32,097 bases of DNA. Origin: CAYRAV01 sp964422365 (GTDB taxonomy: Bacteria; Bacillota; Clostridia; Lachnospirales; Lachnospiraceae). The DNA is taken from positions 1-32,097 of the forward strand of contig CAYRAV010000034.1 in assembly GCA_964422365.1 (NCBI GenBank), written 5' to 3'. A program made the translations under genes and the position numbers. Position 1 is the first letter of the stretch; every line of letters begins with the position of its first letter. The notes under the pieces were generated by a model, which worked only from the letters and a program-made list of their open reading frames with translations, searched no databases and was not told where the DNA came from. This document shows, piece by piece, positions 1-8,300 of this stretch.

Positions 1-1
1 A

Positions 2-943
2 CTGGAGAAATTTGAAAAAGACGGGATAGACTATGATTCGATTGTTCCTCTTACAGAGGATGACTTTGAATACGCAGAAGAGGATGGAATTGATTATGAT
101 TCTATTGAACCTTTTAAGGATGAAGTTGAAGAGTATTATAAGGAGCATCCAGACAGTAATTTTGATGAAGAAATTTTAGGAGAATACCTTGAAACAGCAA
201 AATCATATATGGAAGACATTGAAAAATTTGAACAACTGTCAAGAGAAAAGCCGGAAAAATACAGCCTCTTATTAGCATACAGCTATGATAGATTTGCGCA
301 CTATGCATATGCGTGTGATGATTTGGCACCAGCAGAGGAATATTATGAATGTGCGTTAACAATATACAAACAGCTTGCAGAAAAAAATCCGAACAAATAT
401 CTGCTTGAGCTTGCAGACAGTTATCACAGGATTGGACGTTTGTATGATCATGTATTTAGCAGGGAACTGCCAGAAGAATATTATCTTAAAGAACTGCAGG
501 TTCGTATAGAACTTGCAGAAAAAGATCTCCACCAGTTTGGCAAAGCATTATTTTATTGTTATGATAATATTATCGAATTCTATGAATCGGATTGTGATGA
601 ACAGAAGATTGAAGCATACTCCCAAAAACAAAAAGAGTTACAAAAACAGCTTTCTGACTGTGGAGTAAATATGGACACAGATACAGAAAAATATCGTATT
701 GTCAAACAGTATATTGAAGAATGGCATCCTTTTAAGGAAGCACATCCTAACAGACGTGATGTTTATGGCTTGGAAATAAAGGAAATGGTTATTAAAATTA
801 ATAATGATTGTAGTGTTGAAAGAATTATTCAGATTATATGTGATGTTTTTTATCATGCACTTTATTATTCCACTTTTGAAATGGAAGAGTGTATAGAAAT
901 TGCAAAGAAGATAGAAACAAAAATAAGTAATTTAGATAATTAA
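2..943 (+). CDS. TPR-like repeat protein, 5'-truncated by window edge
   Basis: The frame is open from base 2 to the TAA at 941-943, so the gene begins upstream of the window and 313 codons are visible. The first visible part is very acidic and repeats the motif DGIDYDSI twice (about residues 7-14 and 31-38). From about residue 70 the protein is helical, with Tyr/Ala/Leu-rich units such as LLLAYSYDRFAHYAYACDDL and LLELADSYHRIGRLYD that resemble tetratricopeptide repeats. Such repeats usually bind partner proteins. No enzymatic motif, signal peptide or membrane segment is visible. An internal ATG at 209 has no convincing ribosome site and is not the start. The stop codon lies at the edge of a dispersed element, so the C-terminus may have been set by that insertion. 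The function is not recognised. Confidence 0.7.
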   Translation: MEKFEKDGIDYDSIVPLTEDDFEYAEEDGIDYDSIEPFKDEVEEYYKEHPDSNFDEEILGEYLETAKSYMEDIEKFEQLSREKPEKYSLLLAYSYDRFAHYAYACDDLAPAEEYYECALTIYKQLAEKNPNKYLLELADSYHRIGRLYDHVFSRELPEEYYLKELQVRIELAEKDLHQFGKALFYCYDNIIEFYESDCDEQKIEAYSQKQKELQKQLSDCGVNMDTDTEKYRIVKQYIEEWHPFKEAHPNRRDVYGLEIKEMVIKINNDCSVERIIQIICDVFYHALYYSTFEMEECIEIAKKIETKISNLDN

Positions 944-1042
944 ATTCATTCAATGCAGTCCACTGCACCTCATGAATTCAGACCAAATTTCCCACAAATT
1001 GTGACACATATCTTGTAACTGTAAATTTTAAGACATGTTCTA
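944..1042 (-). mobile_element. TA-type MITE, degenerate copy A
   Basis: This aligns over its whole length with the reverse complement of the intact copy at 25820-25930. It shares the CATTCAATGCAG segment, the CACCTCATGAATT segment, the ACAAATTGTGAC segment and the right inverted end (AATTTTAAGACATGTTC followed by TA). The left inverted end is eroded and abuts the stop codon of the preceding gene. It is non-coding and was recognised only by comparison within this window. Confidence 0.65.
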
Positions 1043-1064
1043 AAGCGTATCTTAAAATTTACAG
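1019..1064. repeat. Perfect 15-bp inverted repeat
   Basis: CTGTAAATTTTAAGA (1019-1033) is the exact reverse complement of TCTTAAAATTTACAG (1050-1064), with a 16-nt loop. The left arm is the right end of MITE copy A, and the right arm resembles a second MITE end in the opposite direction, with TA between them. No T-run follows, so it is a weak terminator candidate. It looks like two element ends head to head. Confidence 0.7.
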
Positions 1065-1234
1065 TTTAAATGAGGAGAATAAAATAAATTTATGAAATAA
1101 TCAATATAATGCAATGCCTAATGATTGTGCCAATCATAAAATGCATTATCAATCGTTATTTCTGCATATGCTCCACAGGCAGTTTCATCCTTTGTCATCA
1201 AATCTATGATAAGATATTGTTGGAGGTGCAAATC

Positions 1235-1907
1235 ATGCCTAAGACAATTTTAATGATAGAGGATGAAAAATCCATTCAGAATATTGTAAAAGCCTTTTTG
1301 GAAGATGCAGGGTATATCGTTTGTATTGCAGATGATGGTATTGAGGGTATTTCAAAATTTCATCAGTGTAATCCGGACCTGGTGTTACTAGATGTAATGT
1401 TTCCGAAAATAGACGGTTTTGCAGTTTGTGAAATAATTAAGGAAAGAAACAACAACACCAATTATTATGTTAACAGCACTTGATGATGATAACAGCCAGA
1501 TAAAGGGATTTGATATATTAGCAGATGACTATATCACAAAGCCCTTTTCAATGCCATTGGTACTAAGGCACATTGAAGCTGTTCTGCACAGGGTCAATAT
1601 GCCGATGCCTCCTTCATCTGTTCTTCGTTATAAGAGTATTAGTTTGGATACAGAAAGCTATGAGGTTTTTGTAGACAATAATAGTATTTCTTTGACTGCA
1701 CGTGAGTTTGACATATTGAGGGTTCTTATGGAAAACAAAGGGCGGGTATTTTCAAGAGACAGTCTGTTAAATAGTGTTTGAGGCTATGATTATTTTGGTG
1801 ATGAAAAAATAGTGAATACCCATATTAAGAATATTCGTAGAAAATTAGGGGTTGAGTGTATAGAGACCATAAGAGGGGTGGGTTATAGAATTGATAAAGA
1901 ACATTAA
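1235..1907 (+). pseudogene. OmpR-family response regulator, frameshifted and interrupted
   Basis: The start is the ATG at 1235, after the ribosome site TGGAGG. The N-terminal receiver domain carries the acidic pocket (MIEDEKS) and the phosphoacceptor motif LLDVMFP. Near 1450-1460, in an AAC run, one extra base shifts the frame. Removing one A restores KERNNTPIIMLTALDDD and then the conserved lysine region DDYITKPFS. A C-terminal winged-helix DNA-binding domain follows (SLTAREFDILRVL). It is cut by TGA at 1779-1781, where the family has Trp (V-W-G-Y-D). The frame then continues to the normal end IRGVGYRI at 1905-1907. Two independent lesions make a functional product unlikely. The adjacent kinase and permease remnants suggest it once controlled an ABC exporter. 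A sequencing error could explain one lesion but hardly both. Confidence 0.85.
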
Positions 1908-2100
1908 GGAAAGTATAGGAAAAAAGACATTTATTATGATGATGGTGCTGTTGATAAGCAGCTGTATCATTATATATGGAATTGTATTTTATTTCCTGCC
2001 CCAAAATTATCAGACAAAGTTGGAGAGTCAGTTTATTTCAAAATGGTGGAACAGAAATGCCTCCTTATGTTACATGGCAGGATTTTCTGGGTGTCTGTAA
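1891..2100 (+). pseudogene. Sensor histidine kinase, N-terminal remnant
   Basis: A TTG start at 1891 overlaps the end of the response-regulator pseudogene by 17 bases, the usual coupling for a regulator-kinase pair. The remnant is about 69 residues: a basic N-terminus, one hydrophobic segment (about residues 13-34, MMMVLLISSCIIIYGIVFYF) and the start of an extracytoplasmic sensor (LPQNYQTKLESQF). It then runs out of frame and stops. No HAMP, DHp or ATPase domain is present. A deletion near base 2040 appears to have removed the rest of the kinase. The kinase identity is inferred from the position and the membrane segment. Confidence 0.55.
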
Positions 2101-2149
2101 CCTTACCGAGGAGCAGCTTGCGTTAGATGGGGGTGAAAGTTATGAGTAA
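2048..2149 (+). pseudogene. C-terminal remnant of an unidentified upstream gene
   Basis: In a different frame from the kinase remnant, codons 2048-2149 read GTEMPPYVTWQDFLGVCNLT and on to a TAA. That stop overlaps the next start as ATGAGTAA at 2142-2149, a typical translational-coupling overlap. This suggests it is the real tail of a gene that preceded the permease and was joined to the kinase N-terminus by a deletion. The family is not recognised. The call rests on the coupling overlap and the protein-like composition. Confidence 0.35.
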
Positions 2150-2315
2150 AGTTTTTCTATATGAATGGAAAAGATTATTGTTAAATAAATTTACTGTTGG
2201 ACTTTTCGTAATCACAGCTTTTTACAGTTATTGGGTTATGCAGGGGGAAATTGTGATTGGGATTATAAAGATTGCAAGTGCAATGTTCTTAACAGTTCCT
2301 AAGCATACAAATTGA
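2142..2315 (+). pseudogene. ABC-2 type permease, N-terminal remnant
   Basis: The 57-residue frame starts MSKVFLYEWKRLLLNKFTVG and continues into one hydrophobic helix (about residues 17-33). This is the typical start of ABC-2 or BcrB-like permeases, with an amphipathic YEWKRLL segment before the first membrane span. It stops after a second short hydrophobic stretch (IIKIASAMFLTV), far below the usual length of about 230-260 residues. The start overlaps the stop of the preceding remnant. Together with the regulator and kinase remnants it appears to be what is left of a two-component-regulated exporter locus. It might still be expressed as a small membrane peptide, but nothing supports that. 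Confidence 0.5.
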
Positions 2316-2328
2316 AAAATAAAATATA

Positions 2329-2357
2329 TGGAAATAAGAATGGGAATCTGTTATAAT
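2329..2357 (+). promoter_or_regulatory. Candidate sigma-A promoter for the Wadjet operon
   Basis: TGGAAA (2329-2334), a 17-nt spacer and TATAAT (2352-2357), with a TGT extended -10 context. A transcript would start near 2364 and cross the IS66-like element before jetA. A second -10-like TATAAT at 2630-2635, closer to jetA, lacks a good -35. Confidence 0.45.
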
Positions 2358-2413
2358 CAATATATGTAAATTAATGTTTATTTAAGCATCTTGCATCATT
2401 TGTTGAAAAGATG

Positions 2414-2600
2414 GTAACAGTTCCAGCTATGCAGAAACAATTGTAAAATATACACGTGGGAGCTTGCTCACTAAGAGCATATTTTACAATTGTTTCTATA
2501 GGGCGGATGCCCGACATGAATACTTTACCAGACAAACCATAAATTTTTTGGTAATAATGTACATTCTGGTAAATTATAAATGGCATGGCTGAATAGTTAC
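2414..2600 (+). mobile_element. IS66-like miniature element in the jetA leader
   Basis: A 187-bp non-coding element begins GTAACAGTTCCAGCTATGC and ends GCATGGCTGAATAGTTAC (imperfect inverted ends). The 8-bp sequence AAAAGATG flanks it on both sides (2406-2413 and 2601-2608), a clean target-site duplication. Ends that start GTAA together with 8-bp duplications are characteristic of the IS66 family (established knowledge). No transposase is encoded. Inside are a perfect 19-bp stem (AGAAACAATTGTAAAATAT and its complement, 2433-2497), a small GGGC/GCCC hairpin and a second stem (TTTACCAG/CTGGTAAA). An inverse copy lies at 31938-32097. It sits 66 bases upstream of jetA. Confidence 0.8.
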
Positions 2601-2666
2601 AAAAGATGTATCAGAATGGAAAGTTATTTTATAATAATTTGTAATAACAAAGGAAGGAAGAACATA

Positions 2667-4142
2667 ATGCACATTACAGATAAATTGGTAAGGCCTATTA
2701 CAGAAACTGCATATCTGACAGCGGAGAATGTCAAAAGGTACAGAGTGATTCTCCGCTATTTTTATATGCAGCATGAAAGAATCAAGTATTGGCTTGATCA
2801 GGAAGAAGTGTTTCAGGCACTGCAGGAACAGGAAGAATTTTCTGGTTATACTATGGAACAGTGCAGGCAGGATTTGAATGCACTGGTAAATTGGAAAAAC
2901 TTGATGCCGGTTCAGGATACGAAAAAGGCAAATTCTGTAGAGGCATTTAAAAATAGGCAGTTCCGTTACCAATTAACAGAATATGCGGTGGAAATCGAAC
3001 GTATGACTATTCATTTGGAAAATTTATTTGTAGAAGGTGCATCTTTAGAGCCGACTTTGTTAGAGCGTATCAAAAATGAGATAGAAAAAGTGAAAATAAT
3101 TGGCGAAGATACTGCAGTTCATGTATATACATGGTGGAATGACTTAAATAATGATTTTAAACGGCTGAATCAGAATTATCAGGATTATATGAGAAGCCTT
3201 AACAGTGCGAAAGCAGAAGAGTTAATGAAAAGTGCAGAATTTTTGATTTATAAAGACAATTTAATTGAATATCTGCGTTCTTTTGTAAAAGGATTGCAGT
3301 TAAATGTAGGAAAAATTGAAATCATAATAGAGGGTGCATCGAATGAGATGTTAGAAACAATTTTTCAAAAAGTAGTAACATATGAGATGACCATTCCAAG
3401 AATGGATGTAGAAGTGAATGAAAAAAATATTTATGAAAACATACAAGGCAGATGGAAAAGCATAAAAGAATGGTTTGTTGGAAATAGTGTGAGAGAAAGC
3501 GAAGCGAGCAGGTTATTTGATATGACAAATGAAAATATTCGAAAAATCACACGGTATGCTACAAGAATCAGTGAACAATTTACTATGGGAGCCAATCGAA
3601 AGGAAGAATACAAAAAAATAGCAGAAATATTTTTAAAATGCACAGATATAAAGGAAGCACATAAGTTATCTGCTATGGTATTTGGTGTAGAAAAGCCATT
3701 ACACTTAAAAGGGGATTTCATAAGAGAAACAGATAGTATTAATAGTGGAGTGTATGACGAAAGGGGAATAGAAATTTCGATCAGACCAAAAGTTCGTGCT
3801 TATGGAGAAAAAGTTTCAAGAAGCCATATTAGAGATTATAGTGCTGAAAAGGAAAATGCCAGAAAAGAAGCAATAGAGAAATTAGAAAAAGAGAAAAAGA
3901 TGATAGAGGGTTATATGGTAGATGGGAAAATTTCTTTTGAAGAACTTCCTGTGATTGAGCCGGAGGTAAGAAACATTTTACTTCGGTGGCTGTCAAAAGC
4001 ATTAGAACATAAAGATGGAAAAGGAAAAACAGAAGAAGGACAAGTATATCAGATAGTGAATCGAGAAGAAAAACGGTATTGTAGGGTAAACTGCAATGAC
4101 GGAGTATTTGAAATGCCTGCTTTTGTGATAAGATTTGAATAG
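2667..4142 (+). CDS. jetA: Wadjet type III subunit JetA (TIGR02677/DUF2397)
   Basis: The product is 491 residues, starting at the ATG at 2667 behind AAAGGAAGGAAG. An in-frame ATG at 2580 lies inside the miniature element and is rejected. JetA is the kleisin-like (MukF-like) subunit of the Wadjet SMC complex, which bridges the JetC heads and JetB. Visible features are an N-terminal winged-helix-like region (YRVILRYFYMQHERIKYWL) and the family segment FRYQLTEYAVEIERM at about residues 105-119. A long helical middle and a charged C-terminal region (EKLEKEKKMIEGY) follow. It is the first gene of a four-gene operon, with jetB starting 19 bases after its stop. The name follows from the sequence resemblance plus the diagnostic order A-B-C-D. 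The type III label was assigned from memory of the family, not from a search. Confidence 0.85.
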   Translation: MHITDKLVRPITETAYLTAENVKRYRVILRYFYMQHERIKYWLDQEEVFQALQEQEEFSGYTMEQCRQDLNALVNWKNLMPVQDTKKANSVEAFKNRQFRYQLTEYAVEIERMTIHLENLFVEGASLEPTLLERIKNEIEKVKIIGEDTAVHVYTWWNDLNNDFKRLNQNYQDYMRSLNSAKAEELMKSAEFLIYKDNLIEYLRSFVKGLQLNVGKIEIIIEGASNEMLETIFQKVVTYEMTIPRMDVEVNEKNIYENIQGRWKSIKEWFVGNSVRESEASRLFDMTNENIRKITRYATRISEQFTMGANRKEEYKKIAEIFLKCTDIKEAHKLSAMVFGVEKPLHLKGDFIRETDSINSGVYDERGIEISIRPKVRAYGEKVSRSHIRDYSAEKENARKEAIEKLEKEKKMIEGYMVDGKISFEELPVIEPEVRNILLRWLSKALEHKDGKGKTEEGQVYQIVNREEKRYCRVNCNDGVFEMPAFVIRFE

Positions 4143-4161
4143 TTTGGAAAGGAATTTTGCT

Positions 4162-5316
4162 ATGAATGTATTTGAGGAACTTATGAATCAGCGGTGGATT
4201 ACAAAAGAGAAAGAAAGAGAAAAATATTACAGGATAAAAGATGGGATAGGAGAAGTGAAAGAATTTATTCGGGAAAAATTAGGATACCGGCTGATTGATA
4301 ATGGGATGTTAATCAAATTAGAAAAGCTTCCGGGAGAAGCATTGTCATGGATGGGGATTGAGGAATTTTCAAGTAAAACGGAATATGCATTTTTTTGTCT
4401 GATTTTAATGTTTTTAGAAGATAAAGAAGTAGAGGAACAGTTTGTACTTTCACAGCTGACAGAATATATTGCAGCACAATATCCGGGAGATGCAATTGAG
4501 TGGACAGTATATGAAAATCGAAGAAAACTAATTCGAGTGATGAAATATGCAATGAAGCAGGGATTGTTTTTTAATAATGATGGCAGTGAAGATGGTTTTG
4601 CAGTGGAATTAGAGACAGAGGTATTATATGAGAATACAGGATTATCAAAATATTTTACAAGAAATTTTACAAGGGATATCAGTGAATATACAAAGGTAGA
4701 GGATTTTTTTCAAAGTGAGTGGATGGATATGGATGAGGACAGAGGTGTTGTGCGTAAACAGAGAGTATATCGAAAATTACTGCTTACACCGGGAGTTTAT
4801 AAGGATAAAGAAAAAGATGAAGATTTTGCTTATATTAAGAATTACCGCAGCAGTATCGAACATGATTTTGAAGGAATCGTAGATTGTAGTTTACAAGTAC
4901 ATAAAACAAGTGCATATGTAATATTAGGCGGGAATGGAACACTTGGAAAGGTATTCCCGGGAAACAATAGTATATCTGATGCAATTTTATTAGCGTTTTT
5001 TTTGATACAGAAGAAGATTGCAAAAGGAACACTTACAGTAGAAATGGATGAAACAATTGTGTTATCAGAACAGGAAATGAAAGAACTGCTGATAGAGTGT
5101 AAGAAAACATTTGGAGCAGGCTTTGCAAAAAAATATCGTGAGGATATGCCAGATACAGAATTTGCAAAGACAATATTAGAGGAAATGGAGCAGTTTGATA
5201 TGGTAAGGATGGAGCCGGTTACAAAAGATGTAATAATTATGCCTATAGCCGGAAAAATATCAGGAATATATCCAAAGGCATATTTAGAAAAGGAGAATAT
5301 TAATGTTACTGAGTAA
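4162..5316 (+). CDS. jetB: Wadjet type III subunit JetB (TIGR02678/DUF2398)
   Basis: The product is 384 residues. The ATG at 4162 follows GGAAAGGAA with normal spacing. A TTG at 4135 inside the jetA end has no ribosome site. JetB is the KITE-like (MukE-like) dimeric subunit that binds the JetA kleisin. Recognisable are the N-terminal segment NVFEELMNQRWITKEKEREK, where TIGR02678 proteins typically start with a short helix and a W-I-x-K motif. It is followed by YYRIKDG, a winged-helix-rich middle and a long C-terminal part. No signal peptide or membrane segment is seen. The last 14 bases overlap the start of jetC, indicating translational coupling and fixed stoichiometry. Confidence 0.82.
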   Translation: MNVFEELMNQRWITKEKEREKYYRIKDGIGEVKEFIREKLGYRLIDNGMLIKLEKLPGEALSWMGIEEFSSKTEYAFFCLILMFLEDKEVEEQFVLSQLTEYIAAQYPGDAIEWTVYENRRKLIRVMKYAMKQGLFFNNDGSEDGFAVELETEVLYENTGLSKYFTRNFTRDISEYTKVEDFFQSEWMDMDEDRGVVRKQRVYRKLLLTPGVYKDKEKDEDFAYIKNYRSSIEHDFEGIVDCSLQVHKTSAYVILGGNGTLGKVFPGNNSISDAILLAFFLIQKKIAKGTLTVEMDETIVLSEQEMKELLIECKKTFGAGFAKKYREDMPDTEFAKTILEEMEQFDMVRMEPVTKDVIIMPIAGKISGIYPKAYLEKENINVTE

Positions 5317-8300
5317 ATGGATAATAAATAGAATTGGATTAATAGATTTTTGGTATTATGATGATGAAGAATTTGGTTTCGAAGATGGGAGATTATTATT
5401 ACGAGGAGCAAATGGTTCTGGGAAATCTGTGACAATGCAGAGCTTCATTCCATTACTGCTAGATGGAAATAAGGCATCTGAACGGTTAGACCCATTTGGA
5501 ACAAAGGCAAGAAGATTAGAAAATTATTTGTTAGAAGAAAATGATGGCAGGGAAGAGAGAACAGGTTATCTGTACATGGAATTTAAGAGAAAAGAAAGTG
5601 ACACTTATATTACGATTGGCATTGGTCTATGTGCGAGGAGAAACAAAAAATTAGATTCCTGGCATTTTGTTATCACAGATGGACGCAGGATTGGAAAAGA
5701 TTTTTTGTTGTATAAGGATATGAAATATAAAATTACTTTAAGCCGGCAGGAACTGATGAACCGTCTTGGAGAAGGCGGACTGGTAATAGATGGGCAGAAA
5801 GAATATATGAAAATGGTCAATGAAAAAATATTCGGCTATGAAACAGTAGAAGAATATAAAGAGCTCGTTGACTTATTGATTCAGCTTAGGACACCAAAAC
5901 TTTCTAAGGACTTTAAACCAACTGTATTAAATGAAATTCTAAGCAGTTCACTACCGCCATTGTCAGATGAGGACTTACGTCCTATGTCAGAGGCAATTGA
6001 AAATATGGATCATCTGAAAAGTCAGTTAGAAGGATTACAAGAAAGCAAAAAGGCAGCAGAAAAAATTTTTGCCGCATACCAGCAATACAATCAAAGCGTA
6101 CTATATGAAAAGGCAGTATGGATGGTGGAAGATGAATCATCTTATATAAAAACAGTCAATGAAATAGAGGAATTAGAAGAAAAAGGAAAAAACTGCAGCA
6201 GACAGTTAGATGAAGAGAGAGAAAGACAAGATAGATTGGAATTAGAAGAAGAAACTTTGAAGAAGGAAAAAGAAGATTTAGATAAAAATGATGTGAGCCT
6301 CCTTATGGAAAAAAAGGTAGATTTAGAAAAAACATTGGGTGAACAGCAAGAAAATTATAAGAATAAAGCAGGCAATCTGGAATTGAAGCAGGAACAATTT
6401 ACCGAAATAGAAGGAAAGCAAAAAGAAAAATCTGGAGAGAGAGAGCTATTGAAAGAACAAGTAGAGGAACAGCTAGGGGAAATGGAGGGAATATTTGAAG
6501 TCCTGACTTTTGATGAGCATGTTTTTATGGCAGAGGAACTTAAAAAGCAGATAGATGAAAAATATATATTTGAAACACTTTTAGCTCAATTAGAAAAGAT
6601 AAAATGTAACCTGAAAGAGGGAATAGAAGTTCTGCGTAAGGAAGAGAACCAAGCGGCACAATTTGAAGCATTACAGATAAAGATGGCGAAAACAAAGCAG
6701 GAGAAAGATTTATTAGAAAAGGAATTAAGTGAACTTTCACAACAATGTGACCAGATAAAAAATGAATGGATAGAAAAATTTTATCAGTGGCATAGAAACA
6801 ATACAGAGCTGTTTCTTTTAGAAGAAACAGAAAGAAGTATTGTAACAGGAGTGGACCAGTATAATGTACAGTCAGATTTTGCAGAATTAAAAGATATGGT
6901 TCTAAATGTAAAGAATGAAAAAAGGTTAGAACATCAGAAGGATGTTTTAGAATTACAGCATCGGCTTCAGTTAGAACAGGAAGCATGGAAGGAAAAAGAG
7001 CAGGAATTACAGGAGTGGAAACAAAAAAAAGATCCGGAACCGGAGAGAAGCAGGGAGATACAAGAAAATCGTGCATGGCTGGAGTCAGAAAAAATTCCTT
7101 ATGAGCCATTCTATAAAGTGATTGATTTCGTGGAGGAGATATCTGCAGAACAGAGAAATCGTGTTGAGGAAGCATTGCTTTATATGGGATTACTAGATGC
7201 CATTGTAGTGCCAAGTAATTATAAGAATCAGGTTTTAACACATAGACAGGGGCAGAGGGATAAGTATCTGTTTGGTGAAATGTCAAATATTCAAAAAAGT
7301 TTGGAACAGATGTTAGAAATTACAATGGAAAGTGCAGACATTGTTTTTTATCAGGAACTTTCTAATATTTTACACTGTATTGGAATGGATGAGCAGGGAA
7401 ATACACGTATAACAGAGCAAGGATTTCAGTTAGGGCTGCTTCATGGAACGATTACAGGAGAGTATGAGGCAAAATATATTGGAACAAAAGCAAGAGAAGC
7501 CTTTCGTTTAGAACAGGTGGAACGTTTAGAAGAAGAAGCAGAAGCCTTTCGAAGCCAGGCAGAGCAAACCCAAAAAGAAAAGAATGGCATAGAAGAGCGT
7601 ATTGTTCGATTAGAGCAGGAATATCAAGCTTTTCCTAAGGGAGAAGACTTAAAAATTGCCACAAAAGACGTACAGCAGTGTCAGGAAAAATCAGAACAGA
7701 AACAGAATGAAATCAATCTGTTGCAGACAGAAGTGGAAAAGGCAGCAGAAGTTTTAAAGGAACTCCGTTTGCAAGTGACACAAATCTGTAGAAAAGTTTA
7801 CCTCAAAGGAAAGTTAGATATTTTCGAGACAGCAAAGGAGGAAGTGGAAACTTATGAGAAGGAAGTCTATCAGTTAGACAATCTTCATCAGAAATATATC
7901 CATGCGGTGGAAATATTGAAAAATCTAGAGGAACAGATGGAAAATGTATTAGAAGATATGGATAATCTGCGATATGATATGGGACGATTAGAAAGAGAGG
8001 TACAAAAGCTCCAGAATGAAATTACAAAGTGTGAGGAACAGCTTGCATTAAGTGGTTATGAAGATATAAAGGAACGATTGGATCAATGTGTTAGAAGGTT
8101 AAAAGAAATTCCGGCAGAATTAAAGTCTTGCTATGAGAAACAGGCAGAACTGAAAAAGGATATCGAAAATCTGACTGCACGAAAAGAAATTGCCCAAAAA
8201 AGCAAAGAAAACAGAAAAAAAACATATGAGTTGAGTGAAAGAGGGTTTGCAGATGAGCTTGCACTGGATTATGTGGAAATATTGAAAGATGCGGAATTTA

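Noticed and set aside
2580..2666. Upstream start for JetA
   Set aside because: That segment is the end of the inserted element and its flanking repeat. The ATG at 2667 has the good ribosome site and matches the usual family start.
4842..5435. 197-codon minus-strand frame across the jetB/jetC junction
   Set aside because: Both plus-strand genes there are well supported; the antisense frame has no ribosome site or recognisable motif.
6540..7286. Long minus-strand open frame (248 codons) opposite jetC
   Set aside because: It is antisense to the coiled-coil coding region. The His/Leu/Pro-rich composition is what the complement of Glu/Lys/Gln codons gives.
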